A stretch of DNA of 64,000 bases, from assembly GCA_027576995.1 (NCBI GenBank), contig JANBQC010000032.1:26720-90719 (forward strand), in the 5' to 3' direction. The notes beneath the pieces are model-generated. The model ran no database searches, had not been told where the DNA came from, and saw nothing but the letters and a program-made list of their open reading frames with translations. The stretch is from Dimargaris cristalligena (taxonomy: Eukaryota; Kickxellomycota; Dimargaritomycetes; Dimargaritales; Dimargaritaceae). The first letter of the stretch is position 1; each line of letters begins with the position of its first letter. The position numbers and the translations under genes were made by a program. This document shows, one piece after another, positions 35,025-46,294 of this stretch.

Positions 35025-35784
35025 ATGAAGGTTCAGTACACTGCCTTAATTGTTATGGCTTTGGTTGGTGTGTATGCCCTCCAGCAGCCTACCGGCACTT
35101 CCCTAGGCTACCAAGGTGATGGCTCAGCTAACTCAGAGACCGATCCTGGTTATTTTTTCCAAAATTAAGAGCAGCTTCAAAGGACCAATTGACAGTATAA
35201 CTAGTCGTTTTTCCAGCAGCCCAACCATGGAGTACCCCAAGTCCAACCTGCCTAAGCAATGCTACATGTTGTATAATTTGGATACAAAAGGCCTCAGAGC
35301 CAAGGGTCGTGCAATTGGTCTTAAGGCCAATCAGCTCATGGGTAGGTTCGGGATTGGGAGCCAAGCTGCTGCCACCAGGGGTGCTTCTGAGGAATTCGAT
35401 CCCCAAACTCTAAGTGAATTGAAGGACTCATTTGAGCAAGCTAACGAAGGTGACAGACACACTCTTCTCACTAAAAATCCCCTTCCATCTGATGGGTCCG
35501 GGTTGTCTATGTATGCCCTGCTGCCCACCGAAACTGGTGCCTTTGCTATTAAGGTAACCACAGAATCCTAGATCACCTTCTTTAACTTCTACTCTGCCGG
35601 TACCAAGGCTGAAAAAGTATGCTACTTGAGTCTTGACTCTGCTAAGGGTGATACAACTGAACACATTTAAATTTTGGAGACTTGCTTCGGCCCCACTCTG
35701 CAAGTTGGGGATGTGGCTGTCAGTCCCATGAAAGCTGCCCCTTCAGATATGGGGGCTGGCAATATGAATAAGATGTACCAATAA
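35025..35784 (+). pseudogene. decayed secreted-protein gene
   Basis: ATG at 35025 opens a clean signal peptide (MKVQYTALIVMALVGVYA) followed by QQPTGTSLGYQGDG. That frame stops at 35166-35168 (TAA). The next frame, open from before 35116 to 35568, continues with well-formed protein (NLDTKGLRAKGRAIGLKANQ and onwards), so one frameshift lies between about 35110 and 35165. In-frame stops then occur at 35569-35571 (TAG) and near 35668 (TAA), yet the same frame stays protein-like (KAEKVCYLSLDSAKG and further) to a final TAA at 35782-35784. The original product was thus about 250 residues and secreted. An intron could explain one stop, but the skipped sequence itself looks coding. Codon use is poorer in CpG than in neighbouring genes. 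Family not recognised. Confidence 0.65.
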
Positions 35785-35851
35785 ACCACTCAACTAAGAA
35801 CAGGATACTGTCTCATGGCTAAATGAGCTGAGATACTCACCAAGTAGGCCG

Positions 35852-37111
35852 GCCAGGGTTGTCACTCAGTTGTGCCTCAGTTATAACAGTTGTCCATTAT
35901 TTCTTTTGTAATAGCTGTTTAGCATTAGGGAAACTCACATCCCTCTAGGCTATGGTGAGACCTTTCCCCTGTTGCTTATTTTCCAGTATGAAGGAACCAG
36001 CATAATTGTAAAAAGGCTGCTGTTTTCAGATTCTTCTATATTTTTACTGTAAATTTGATGATTTTGTTCATGAAAACTACTGTGGATATACTAATAAATT
36101 TATTTAAACTAATGCAATTGTTGAATATTATGGCTAAATTGGTCAAATGTGGCTTGTCTCTACTTTATATTTACTGTGGTATTAGTTTATTAATGCCTAT
36201 TATACTGCATACAACCTGCTACAAGTTATGGAACTATGTAAATATATATTAATAATTATTATAGGGTACATCATATTGATATTGTAGTTTATCAGCCCTT
36301 CTAATCCACCTTAATCTAGCTGACTTAGTATCTGACCCTAATAGGCCTTATAGCACTATATTAACCTTCCCATGGTCACCCCTGGTACTATGGGATCTCC
36401 CTATATTATATAACCCTTCCCCTTTCAGACTCTGCCTTTTTAAACTAATTAATTAAGTGCTGATCTAAAGACTCTTCCAGTTACCAGCAGAGTCTTCTGG
36501 ATACTAGTGACTATCCAGTTGGCCTATTTACTTATCCTATAGCCTTAGTAGTATCCTCCCCTTGGGACCTCCCTCTGGAGTTATCCCCACATATATATAA
36601 CTGGGCCCCATTGGGACCAGTTAGATTCCTTAGCTTATTCTTACCCCTATATCACCTATATAAACCCTATATATACTTACTCCCCCTTATACTAACTAGT
36701 AAGTATGCCTGCTGCACACCCCTTGCATATACCCACTACTTAGTCTTTATTAGTTAGTACTATGCCTATACCTAATACTAGAAGCCCACTTGGCTAAGCC
36801 TAAGCCCCACCTACCATTAGAAGCCTATCCCCAGGACTCTTGACAAATTAAGGGTGGTAACCCAGGTGATAATCCCACATACTGAATTAGTAAGGTGGTA
36901 TTTTCTCCACTCCATGACACTAGACTAATTTAATGTCTAATTTATTCCATGGAACTATGGCTTACAAGTGCATTTACCAGGTACTACTTTATTACCCACT
37001 GCATCACCCAGAGAATAGCAGTAAATCTTTATTGTGCATTAGCCAAAATAGGGAACTTCAGTGTGATAGTATAAGGAATTTGCTGAAATCTACTAGGGAG
37101 GGAAGGGGAAA
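35852..37111. other. CpG-free, AT-rich block
   Basis: In 1260 bp between the CpG at 35850-35851 and the CpG at 37112-37113 I find no CG dinucleotide, although both C and G are common. Only one further CpG occurs before 37264. The block is rich in TA and CCTATA runs. No intact open frame is present. Such loss is what cytosine methylation followed by deamination leaves in silenced or repeated DNA. Part of it may be an eroded transposon, but I see no clear terminal repeats or primer-binding site. Confidence 0.75.
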
Positions 37112-37271
37112 CGTTAGTCCCATATTTATAAGCCTATTTCTGTGAATGATTTGTTATTATCATATAACTCAGTTGAAATATACTCCTATGAAATAAATTG
37201 GATTATTGAGGTATCTGCCAGACTGCAAAGTAGTGGCAAGAGAGATGCCCCCCTCCACTATTCCGGGGAAT

Positions 37272-39950
37272 TTAGGCAACCATGGCACGGAAAAATGAAT
37301 CGGGTTTGAGAGCTGCCACTAAGTCGCTATCACTGATATTGAGACGAATTTTTTGGTGTACATCTAAGCGGCTCGATTCGGCCAACAGGCACCGGGCAGC
37401 ACCCAGAGCTGAACAGATGGCCAGTAGTACCGACGAGGTAGGGATTTCTAAGTTGTGGAGACGGCAGAGTTGAATATGGTGGTGGGCGACCTGGGCGGTT
37501 TCAAAAGATAAGAATGAAGATGATGTACATACAATAAATGGGGTAAGTCGCCTAGAGTATAGTATACCTGGTTGATCGTATGAATACAGTAGGGCACGAC
37601 TAGTTTTCTTGGTAAACTGCAGCCAATTCAGTTGATGCTGGCCAGTAGGGGTGGGGGCAGTGGTTTGGGAATGTAATATAATCTTACACTATGGAAGCTG
37701 GTCTCAGGTAGGCCAACCTTCTGGAGCTGATTCCGGAGGGCCACCAGGAACAGTTTCTGATGGGTGGACGCGTGCTTCACGAATAGGGTATTACCCGACG
37801 ACGTCATTTCCTTAACCACCCTGTCGATTATGTTCATGGTGACTTGCGCCGGGGCTTCCAGGTTTTGGTCTGCATTATCCTCAACCACCTCAATCGCCCG
37901 TCTAGGATGCATCGTTGAAGTTCGTGCGCGACCAATCATTTGGGTAATAGAGTTAGCATTCCGATCGGTAAGGGCCTGGCACAGTTTAGACAAATAAAAC
38001 CCGTCTCAACAAATGTCAAGTTACTAATGGGCGAGCCTAGACGATTGCGACACAACTTACCGACATATGTCCAACGCCCGACGAGCGTCTCCCGACACTG
38101 AACTGACTTTACGGGCGCACAGCTCAATGGCATCACTGTCAAATGCACCTAACCCAATTAGACGGGATTCGACAATTTTGAATAATTGCTGGTGCGTGTA
38201 TGGCTGGAAGTTAATGCGGGTCAAACCTGGGATCGATTATCAATGAGTACAGTGGACCTGGGGTTAGTTAGGATTGTCGGATTCGGGTGAGGAAGAACAA
38301 TTGCAATCCTATAATATCTCTAGATTCAAGACCCAACTGCGGAATAAATATTAAGTAGGTTAATAAATAAATAAAGCGTCAACTATTTCATCAAATTGAG
38401 AAGTAGGCAATATTATAGTTAGCAGCTTACCTAGACGACTTGAAACCTTGTTTGAGAGTACTCGTTCGGGAAGATCCATCGTATTAGCAATGGCAATCAC
38501 GATTAATCGGGAATTGGCACGGTTGGGCCATTCGAAAAAGTTGTACATGATGGTCTGTTTTCGAGTGACCAGGAGGTCCAGCTCATCCATAAGCACCACA
38601 CTAAAGGGATATGTGGTCAGACATGGTGTAGTTATGTAAGGGTGGCGGGTGAAGAGGGTTAGTGCTTGTTAGGATCGCTGGGTGAATAGGGCCGAGTAGC
38701 ACACCCGAAGATCTAGAAATACATTATCCGATACTTAATTCTAATCGTTGAATCAGCACTCAAAATTAAGGCCTCTCTGCCTGCGTTCTAATTTTATGGG
38801 GGAAACAAACCATAATACCTACCAAGGTTCGGAGTTGTCATTGGGGTTCTGAAAATGTTTTTCGAGCAAGTCGGCGGCGTGTTTATGTGTAGCTTTCTCA
38901 CCGGTGAGAAAATGGTAAAGGAGTGAGTAGGACTGGGCCGGTTCTGTCAACTTCATGCCGTTGATCTCAACGTATTTGAATTTAGACCCTTTCTACGATC
39001 ATCATTAGTAATTACGTTGGTGTACGGATTAGTGGAGTCGGGTTTTAAAGGCATAGGTGGCTCACTGGCTTAGTTATCGTTATTTAGGCATACATGTCCA
39101 AACAGCGAAAGTACCTGGTATCAAATTTAAGGGATTACGGGATTGGAGTAGCTAAAATTCACCATGCCCCTTACGTGCAAAAACGAATAGGCCTACCTTT
39201 TGTTTACTGGCATTTGCCAAATGCTCAATGACCTCCCGAACGGTAGCTGTTTTGCCCGTTCCGGGGACTCCGGAGATATCTGGCAGGTATATTGTGGATA
39301 TAAAAGGGACGCCAAGTTTGGGGGTTTAAGTGTATGCAAAGAAACCAAGCGAGGTGGGGGTGAGGACGATCACCCTATTTCACCGGAAGCCTATGGCCTA
39401 GGGCGAGGTGAATCCACATAGGTGGCACATGCCTTGGTGGGCATAGGCCGCTATAGTCACCATGGCCCTTTAAACCGAGTGGGAGTCATTCGAAGTTGGC
39501 CAATACAAAATACGGGGTAGCTACTTACAAATACAAGTTCCAACTTTGTCACGAATAGCCGTCTCGAGGTGTCCCAATATATCTTGGAATTCACCCTCCC
39601 GCCCCGGTAGACTGTCTGGTACTGCCGAGACGTGGAGTTGTTCGCGAGCTAGTCGGAGTGCATTCGCGGTAGCTGCCATGTCAACTAAACAAAACACAGG
39701 GACTATTGGTTAAGGAAGTTGGAGTCGCAAAAGCACGCTGTAATGGCTTAAAGGGGAATGTTCGTAGGGGTTTTTTTGAAAAAAAGGGACGAGAATATGG
39801 TTCAACGATTCCAACAATATTGTTCGGCGAATATAAACAAGTGGTTTGGGAGAATTGTTTACATATGGGGAAATCCAAACACCAAGCTCTCCTACCTAGG
39901 CCAGTTTTTTTTGTAATCCGCCGAGTCTTATAACCCATGAGCTGTTGCAT
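37272..39950 (-). CDS. ORC1: origin recognition complex subunit 1 (ORC1), compact, no BAH region
   Basis: This is the AAA+ ATPase subunit of ORC that binds replication origins and helps load MCM in the nucleus. Exons (-) are 39529-39684, 39197-39279, 38823-38992, 38431-38600, 38061-38226, 37688-37901 and 37272-37490, all joined in phase with GT...AG introns. A candidate first exon at 39896-39950 is phase-compatible; otherwise translation starts at ATG 39679. The predicted protein is 410 or 390 aa. Seen motifs are [20 protein letters not shown], Walker [22 protein letters not shown], Walker [11 protein letters not shown], sensor regions [20 protein letters not shown] and [13 protein letters not shown], then the winged-helix C-terminus ending AALKPD plus 9 residues. 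Typical ORC1 is about 600-900 aa with an N-terminal BAH domain. None fits in the 0.6 kb before the divergent neighbour. Confidence 0.93.
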
Positions 39951-40293
39951 GGGCCTTCCTTTAGGCTAGCCTAGGCCCTACCCTGGCTACTATTGTCCGG
40001 TTCTTTCTCCACTTGTGCTGCGCTTTTAGTCCATTTTTAGCCACCTCCGCCTTTATTGTTTAGGCTGTAATAGTCCAACCTTTTGTATATACGACTGTAC
40101 TAGTGTCCGGCCAATCGGGGACTAGTATGCTAATGGCACTAACGTAAAGCCATATGAATTTACCTATATCTCAGCCCCCACTCCCCCGGATGAACCGGGG
40201 AGGTTCCCATCTTACTTACAATTATCTCTATTATCTCTATTACTTATTAAAGACTTGATCATCATAACAAGACATAGGAACTAGCCCTTCGCC
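39951..40293. other. divergent promoter between ORC1 and TatD-family gene
   Basis: 343 bp separate the outermost ORC1 start candidate and the TatD-family start codon. It contains a short inverted repeat in the CCCCCGGATGAACCGGGG area (around 40181-40200) and TTATCTC/ATTATCTC direct repeats near 40223-40241. It presumably serves as a shared bidirectional promoter. Confidence 0.5.
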
Positions 40294-41445
40294 ATGGCTT
40301 CAGAGCGCCCGGAATTTTATGACCAACTCTTTGACGTACACAACCACGTCCACCAATACCTGAAATGGAGCCCTGACCAGCAACAGCACCCCCTTGGTCA
40401 TGTCCGTACCCGATGGCTTGCCATCATGGGCTGGAACGAGCAAAACTGGGACACCTTGGAAGCGCTGCTTGAGTGGCGGCCCAAGGGAGAGGATACCTCT
40501 GACTTTGTCGTTTCCCAGGCTTCTTCGGGTGAAGCTGCTGGACCTGTCAAGTTCGACGCTACCAAACCCGGTTCGGCCCCCTTCATTATCCCGGGGTTTG
40601 GAATCCACCCATGGGCCGTCGAGCGAACACTTGCTTCCGCTCCCCCTGATACCTTGTCAGCCGTCGGAACTACTGACGGTCCTTTCACGATATCAACCGC
40701 GCTGCAGGAAAAATTAGAGGCTTTGCCATGGTTCGGGCGCCTCACCGACCTTCTCCGCCGGTATCCACAGGCCATTGTGGGTGAAATCGGGTTGGACAAA
40801 GTGACCCGGAATCGAACTACCGGAGAGATTTACAGCTTTCAAAACCAAACCATATTATTTCGACTCCAATGGGACTTGGCCATCCGCCTGAGGCGTCCAG
40901 TCTCCGTGCACGCGGTCAAGTGCCCCACCCAGCTACTCGATTTTATACGCGGACAAGTCCGATCCTACACGCAATCGAAAAAGGCCGCGGTACGGAAAAT
41001 GGGGAATAAGGGTGGTTCAGTCGCGGATAGTGTGGTCGCTACAGACCCCGGGTCATTGGTCGATTCCCCTGAACTGACCGATCCTTTACCCCCCAAAATT
41101 ATGTTCCACTCCTTCACCGGGGCGGTTGAGTTGGTCCAACAATTGCTGAGATTGCCGTCCGAGTTTGGCACTCGCTTTTATTATAGTTTTTCACAAACCA
41201 TTAATCAGCGCTCAACTAAGCTTCCCGCTATTGTGGCAGCCATACCGGAAAACCGACTGCTTATGGAGACTGACTTGAGTGATGCAACCCAAATTGACGG
41301 CGCCATGCTTGCGATGGCCCAGACCTTGGCTGATCTCAAAGGATATTCGTTAGGTGATACTATTCAGCTGCTACACCATAACTCAATGGAGTTTTACCAT
41401 GACCAAATTCGAACTTTACCGGATTACATCAAACAAGGAGACTAA
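40294..41445 (+). CDS. TatD-family metal-dependent hydrolase (Scn1-like), 383 aa
   Basis: A single-exon gene starting MASERPEFYDQLFDVHNHVH. TatD/amidohydrolase-type metal ligands are visible: DVHNHVH (residues about 14-20), GFGIHPW, GEIGLDK, SVHAVK, MFHSFTGA and LLMETDLS, in the order of the TIM-barrel TatD family. Members are metal-dependent DNases or phosphodiesterases; fission yeast Scn1 (Cut9-interacting protein) is the closest type I can name from the pattern. At 383 aa it is longer than bacterial TatD (about 260), with extra segments around residues 35-100 and 220-265. It is divergent to ORC1. Substrate unknown. Confidence 0.9.
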   Translation: MASERPEFYDQLFDVHNHVHQYLKWSPDQQQHPLGHVRTRWLAIMGWNEQNWDTLEALLEWRPKGEDTSDFVVSQASSGEAAGPVKFDATKPGSAPFIIPGFGIHPWAVERTLASAPPDTLSAVGTTDGPFTISTALQEKLEALPWFGRLTDLLRRYPQAIVGEIGLDKVTRNRTTGEIYSFQNQTILFRLQWDLAIRLRRPVSVHAVKCPTQLLDFIRGQVRSYTQSKKAAVRKMGNKGGSVADSVVATDPGSLVDSPELTDPLPPKIMFHSFTGAVELVQQLLRLPSEFGTRFYYSFSQTINQRSTKLPAIVAAIPENRLLMETDLSDATQIDGAMLAMAQTLADLKGYSLGDTIQLLHHNSMEFYHDQIRTLPDYIKQGD

Positions 41446-42076
41446 TTACAATCAGCACCGGGCCTCTATACCAGATTTCAGTTAAACTCACCTGAATTTT
41501 ACCGTTTCCCAATAAATGCTCGTAGTATATTTTAGAAGACACGGTGCGGCGGCTGGTTTCTTTCGTGTTATCTTACAGTTTAAACAGACGGCACCATTGG
41601 CCCTGTTCTTGAAAAGTTGATAAGTTCGTAAAATCAGGGCAATATCTCAATAAGGTTTGGAAGACTCGGTAACTCAGAAAGGTTTGTTTGGCATTAGTCG
41701 GTGCGGAATTTAGCCATTTCTGAGATCCCGGCTAATATTTTGTGGTGCTATTCAACGTAGATGGGTGTTATTTGAATATACTGTTTCCCAAATACTTTTC
41801 CAATACCCACAGCCGAGTAGCCAGTTCTGAAATTAAAACCAATTTCCGAATAGATCAAACCAATGTACTATTTTTAATGAGCAACTAATTAACCCATGTT
41901 GTTGAGCTTAACTTACCGTTAGCTGGATGGCACAACGTCCCTAGATGAATCCCACCAGCCGCTTGAACAACTGCAAGATAAGGCGTACTAGAGTGTGGGT
42001 GCCCATTCCAGGCCATGTACATAGTGGAGTGTGTAGTGGGAATGCCTACACTTTTCGTCCCCCAATTGCCAATAAC

Positions 42077-42220
42077 ATATGGGTGAAGTTCAGCTTGGCT
42101 GTATAAGAGTTTAACTGATATGTGTATGGGAAAATCGGTGGGATGTTTATTCTCAACCAGTAGTATTTGCCTCATCAAATGGATTTTTCGTTATACAGCC
42201 TTGCTGAACTACTCCCATAT
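42077..42220 (+). mobile_element. MITE copy C, subfamily I (144 bp)
   Basis: It begins ATATGGGTGAAGTTCAGC and ends GCTGAACTACTCCCATAT. The outer repeats are nearly perfect inverted complements over about 30 bp, including GGCTGTATAA and TTATACAGCC. The interior is almost identical to copy B. This is the best-preserved copy in the window, suggesting recent activity. Confidence 0.9.
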
Positions 42221-44075
42221 TAATCCAAGCTCGCCATATTTTAGCCCGAATCACCTACACATGGGAAGGGGAGGCAATGCCATGCAAGCCAAAGACGTTG
42301 ATCATCATGTAGGAGGTGTTTAATGCAATAAAGACAACCGCGAGTTCCGTGAGCTGCGGCTTGATTCTGGGCGGTGTTAATGAGACCCATCCCAACCAAG
42401 AAGCAGTCGGTGGTAATTTGGTGCTCACGATACCGGGATTTTGTCCCAGAGTGTCAAGGCAATAACGAGGGCACTCCGTCTGAATGGGGAATCATTCAAT
42501 ACTAACCGTGAGTTGGCATTAGTTGATGGCAGAAAAATATTAGGTCATAATAAAATAACCCATGGTTTCATGTATAAATAACCGATAATACATACAAGAG
42601 GAGACCGGTACCTTTCTGAAAAGAGGATCCGGGATTGAAAGAGCGATAAGCGGGAAAAGGATCAACCGTGTTTTTTTATATATTGATTTCTGATTAGACG
42701 ACTTAAGCAATGGTTCTTAGACCTGTCCCGTAGGAGGACGGGCCCGTGGCTTTGGTCATCATCTGATAGCATTCACCAAGGTGGCGCATGGGTTTTGATC
42801 TAAATCCATTAGCCCATGACAACAAATTTGGGGATATGCCAATGAAGACATGGTATTTAAAAGCAAGCGGGGGATTTAATAGCAAACATTTGGCGCCATT
42901 AAATCCTTTTACCAATATCAAGAGTAATACAGCTTGAAGTTCTAAATGATATGAGGTTCAGAAGCCGACCAGGGCTGGTTTGCAGTTAAAATTCCCAACA
43001 TATTTGTTTGAGTGGATGGTGGGAGGGCAGGGGTACACCCACCTATTAAATATCGCATTAAAGAGGTTCGCTTCACCTATAAAATGAAACTTCCGCTTAA
43101 AAAGGGGCTCGGCAGGTTAAATTCAGCTTAATATCCAATATTGTCGTTAGATTTCATTCAAAATCTAATCCAGGTATGCCATATTCCACCCCTATCAGTA
43201 TAGACTCTTGGGGATTCGCTGGGGCCAAATCCGATTTTCAGTAGGCGGTGACCCTTGAATAAACATTTTCAATCTAAATATCGCATAAATAATGTATCTG
43301 CATGAGTGCCAGGGTTGCCCCACTCTTTATCAAATCCCGACTTTTCAGGCGGTTTTCAGTTGAGTTCCCAATTATTGAATATTGCGCACCATGAACAATA
43401 TAAATTACCATACACTAGCCTCCACTTGTAAAGCTAGTTATTTTCTTCCCGTATGTGTCACACTGGCCAATTGCTACATTATGTGCGATAACTAACGCTA
43501 CCCCCCTCCCAAAAAGCACTTTAACCCTCAAAGAAACAATAGTATATATCGCGTTTTGTACAACTTGGCAAAGGGCGATTCACTTCTGGATTCGCCATCC
43601 ACACCACTTCTACTGTATACGACTCTAGACGGAGACCATGAACTCACCGAAAGTATTGTAGCCGATATAATGTGGATGCTGATGCATTGCATGTAGTAAG
43701 GTGGGTTTCCTTTCTTTGTTAAACTAGACAGCGTAGTCTGGGTTAGCAGGGGGTCAATGGGCGCGAGAATTTCAAGGCAAAGAAAGTCTCTATATAGAAA
43801 TGGGGTGGTTTTTTTTTCACCTAACATCTCTTCTACTCAGCAAAGCGCGTAGGCGAGGGGTGTACGCCACTTTCCAAGCAACACCGGGAAGTAGATACCA
43901 TTACCAAATCGTCGTGCTTCGAGCTGCATGGATCATCCAGTACAGGCTTAAGCGGCTACCATTTCCCTGCCATAAGGGCTGATGGCTGAAGCAACCCCTC
44001 CCCCCCCCCGCCTTGGTACATCGCTAATTAAGGTCCACCCTTATAATATAGACCGTCTTATAATTAGATATCTGA

Positions 44076-44083
44076 TATAAAAG
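44076..44083 (+). promoter_or_regulatory. TATA box
   Basis: TATAAAAG lies 160 bp upstream of the ATG at 44243 and just before a palindromic GGGCCTCTTGGCCC at 44087-44100. The spacing fits a core promoter with a leader of about 130 nt. Confidence 0.55.
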
Positions 44084-44242
44084 TCGGGCCTCTTGGCCCT
44101 TCCTAGAGACACCGGTCTTCCAACTGCCACTCCCATCACCAATGTTTCTATACTAGTCCTCATCCCTGGTTGATCTTTCCAGCAACTTCTATGAATTTAC
44201 CCTTTAAATCCGACCATCGATACTACTTTGCTTCTTATTACC

Positions 44243-45355
44243 ATGGGTGCCGCTCGCTTTTCTAAATTTATGGCCAGGATCAGTCCCGCAACTGCCCTCA
44301 AAAGCCTGAGTCAAAAATTGAAAGCCATTTTCCCCCGTCGCCAACCGACCCCTGGTAAGGAAGGCCTGATTGCGACTGAACTTTTATCCGAGAAATATCA
44401 ACCCAACTGGAATACTTCCACTTTGACCCTTGACTCGTTGAACACCCCCTCGACGACCGTGATCGGGTCACCCACCGAACCTCACCTTCCCGTCTACTCG
44501 GAGGCCCCGCTCTACCCTAGGTCAACAACCAATCTGGCCTCCCACCCTAACCACCTGTACGAACTGGAGCCAGTGCCCTCCTCAGACCTGGCTCTCGATT
44601 TCGCTCAGTGGATGGCGGAAGAGCCAGCCGATAGATCCTCCACAATAAGGACCAGCTCCGACCCCTCCATCTTAGCGCTGTCCATATCACCCCTCAGTTC
44701 GGTGGACAGCATCTTCCTAGAGCAGACTTACTACACGGTGTTTGGCAATACCCCCAGTATCGCTTTGGGGCTTGATGCTGCTCTGTATATCACCGATGCG
44801 CTTGAATCGGACCGGGCCAATCCAGCGCTGAGCACTGATTCGTCCCAGCGAGCCACCCCAGCACTGCTGTCCGACAGCAAATATGGTGAGAAAGAGTACG
44901 CCGACGGCGATTTAATGGCCCAGACTGAAGGTCGTGTCAATATCGATGGTCACGACGACCCATGCGCAGGGATAGCCAGCGACGACCGCTGTCGACACAG
45001 CCTCCAACAGCACGTGATGGTCTGGCAGGAGTGCGCTAGGCAATTCATCCAGAGTGTTCCATTCGCAGTCGGGAAGTGCGATGCACCACCCCCATCCTCT
45101 GATTCAGCCAACCTCAAGTACCACTGGCACGCCCTACCCGAGCAGACGGGAAATGAATCCATGGTGTTTTCCTGGCTTCGGGAAAGGACCTATACCCATT
45201 TGGCACCATGCCAACCTGCCCGTTCTTGTCTACGGGTTCGATCCAAAAGTATTCGTCAAAACAGGATTGGAGATCACCGTCCAGTCGCTTCACGTAGTGT
45301 GCATTGGAAATCCACATCCGAAACCAAGTACTATTGCGCCCCTAACCACCAGTAA
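44243..45355 (+). CDS. orphan protein, 370 aa, possibly frameshifted near the C-terminus
   Basis: The first in-frame ATG at 44243 gives MGAARFSKFMARISPATALK, a basic amphipathic N-terminus, then a Ser/Thr/Pro-rich stretch and acidic patches. There is no signal peptide and no recognised domain. In the last 50 residues this frame becomes Arg/Ser/Thr/His-rich and stops at 45355. The +1 frame from about 45200 instead reads NLPVLVYGFDPKVFVKTGLE and on through VCIGNPHPKPS with more natural codons, reaching beyond 45355. One indel or an unseen splice near 45190-45220 would join them. A TATA box precedes the gene. A real gene is likely; its intactness and function are unknown. Confidence 0.55.
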   Translation: MGAARFSKFMARISPATALKSLSQKLKAIFPRRQPTPGKEGLIATELLSEKYQPNWNTSTLTLDSLNTPSTTVIGSPTEPHLPVYSEAPLYPRSTTNLASHPNHLYELEPVPSSDLALDFAQWMAEEPADRSSTIRTSSDPSILALSISPLSSVDSIFLEQTYYTVFGNTPSIALGLDAALYITDALESDRANPALSTDSSQRATPALLSDSKYGEKEYADGDLMAQTEGRVNIDGHDDPCAGIASDDRCRHSLQQHVMVWQECARQFIQSVPFAVGKCDAPPPSSDSANLKYHWHALPEQTGNESMVFSWLRERTYTHLAPCQPARSCLRVRSKSIRQNRIGDHRPVASRSVHWKSTSETKYYCAPNHQ

Positions 45356-46294
45356 CCACACATCATATATCTTTACCAATCTGGGATGGCATTGCTGCGC
45401 ATTAAACATGTCTCAATTTATATCGGCACTTCGCTTGTTGGTTGTTTTGGGTGATGCATTTGGAGACCCAGAATATCTAGCGTTTCTTCGGATGGTTGTC
45501 ATATCTCCTCAATACCCCTTTCTGTTCATACTACGATACTCCCATCGATTATTTATTTATTTGTGCGCCATAAACTCGCTATATTTCCACCTATTAGTAG
45601 GATTTTTGACATTTACACAATGTATGGCGTGTTGTCACAATTTCATGATATATCACTCTATGACTCAAAGGGATCCCCATGTCACGACGTACCTCCTTGA
45701 CGGAGCCTTAGTCACGCCATTACATGTGTGAAGTTCGATTTTCTAATCCCATACCATTCAATAAAGGTAAAAATTTAGTATTAATAATCATTTGTCGTAC
45801 AAGCCAGTTCGAATGAGCTCAAGGGTGATAAACAGGATAGTCCACAAGTAGAATGAGAATCCCAAGGGAACCCCGAAAAACAGTCCCAGCTGGCCTATAT
45901 TGCTTCCCTGTATACTGGTGTAGCAGAAAGGCTAGGCCATAGGGGGCTGGCTAATACGAGTGGAATCGCTATATATATATATATATAAAAGCCGGCAATT
46001 GTTTAGGTGGGCAGGTGATTCAGTGAACATTAGGCCAATAAAAAAGCAGGGACCGTCAACAACCAAAACCATACCCAGGGTTGTATAGGCAATAGTTTGG
46101 GGCTCTTCTGATCGTGGTGAGTCTCGCAGGGGGCACACATAAGGTTTCAATCAGTTGATTCCATCCGGAGCCATACTAAGATATGCAGCACCAGAACCCC
46201 GGCAGTCCATGGCATAGGTATTGGAAAGCATCCCCAAAGTAACTGGTTAAGGCATAGGGAGTATAGGGGTTGCAGGGAATGGGATAGACCAACA
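45356..46294. other. spacer between converging genes
   Basis: About 0.9 kb; the left 380 bp include the continuation of the alternative frame noted for the orphan gene (open to 45731). A TA run lies at 45970-45987. No other gene is seen. Confidence 0.5.

Larger units (their letters stand above)
41446..44242. other. spacer with one MITE
   Basis: A 2.8-kb AT-rich spacer. A full MITE is at 42077-42220, and the promoter of the next gene, with a TATA box at 44076-44083, is at its right end. A few short open frames lack motifs. Otherwise I see nothing in it. Confidence 0.55.

Noticed and set aside
36540..36880. Possible LTR in the CpG-free block (TATATAA, CCTATATA runs)
   Set aside because: No paired terminal repeats, target duplication or primer-binding site could be found by eye.
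37130..37185. Resemblance to the right end of the 144-bp element (CATATAACTCAGTTGAA...CTCCTATG)
   Set aside because: Match is short and interrupted; it may be a very old relic but could be chance in AT-rich DNA.
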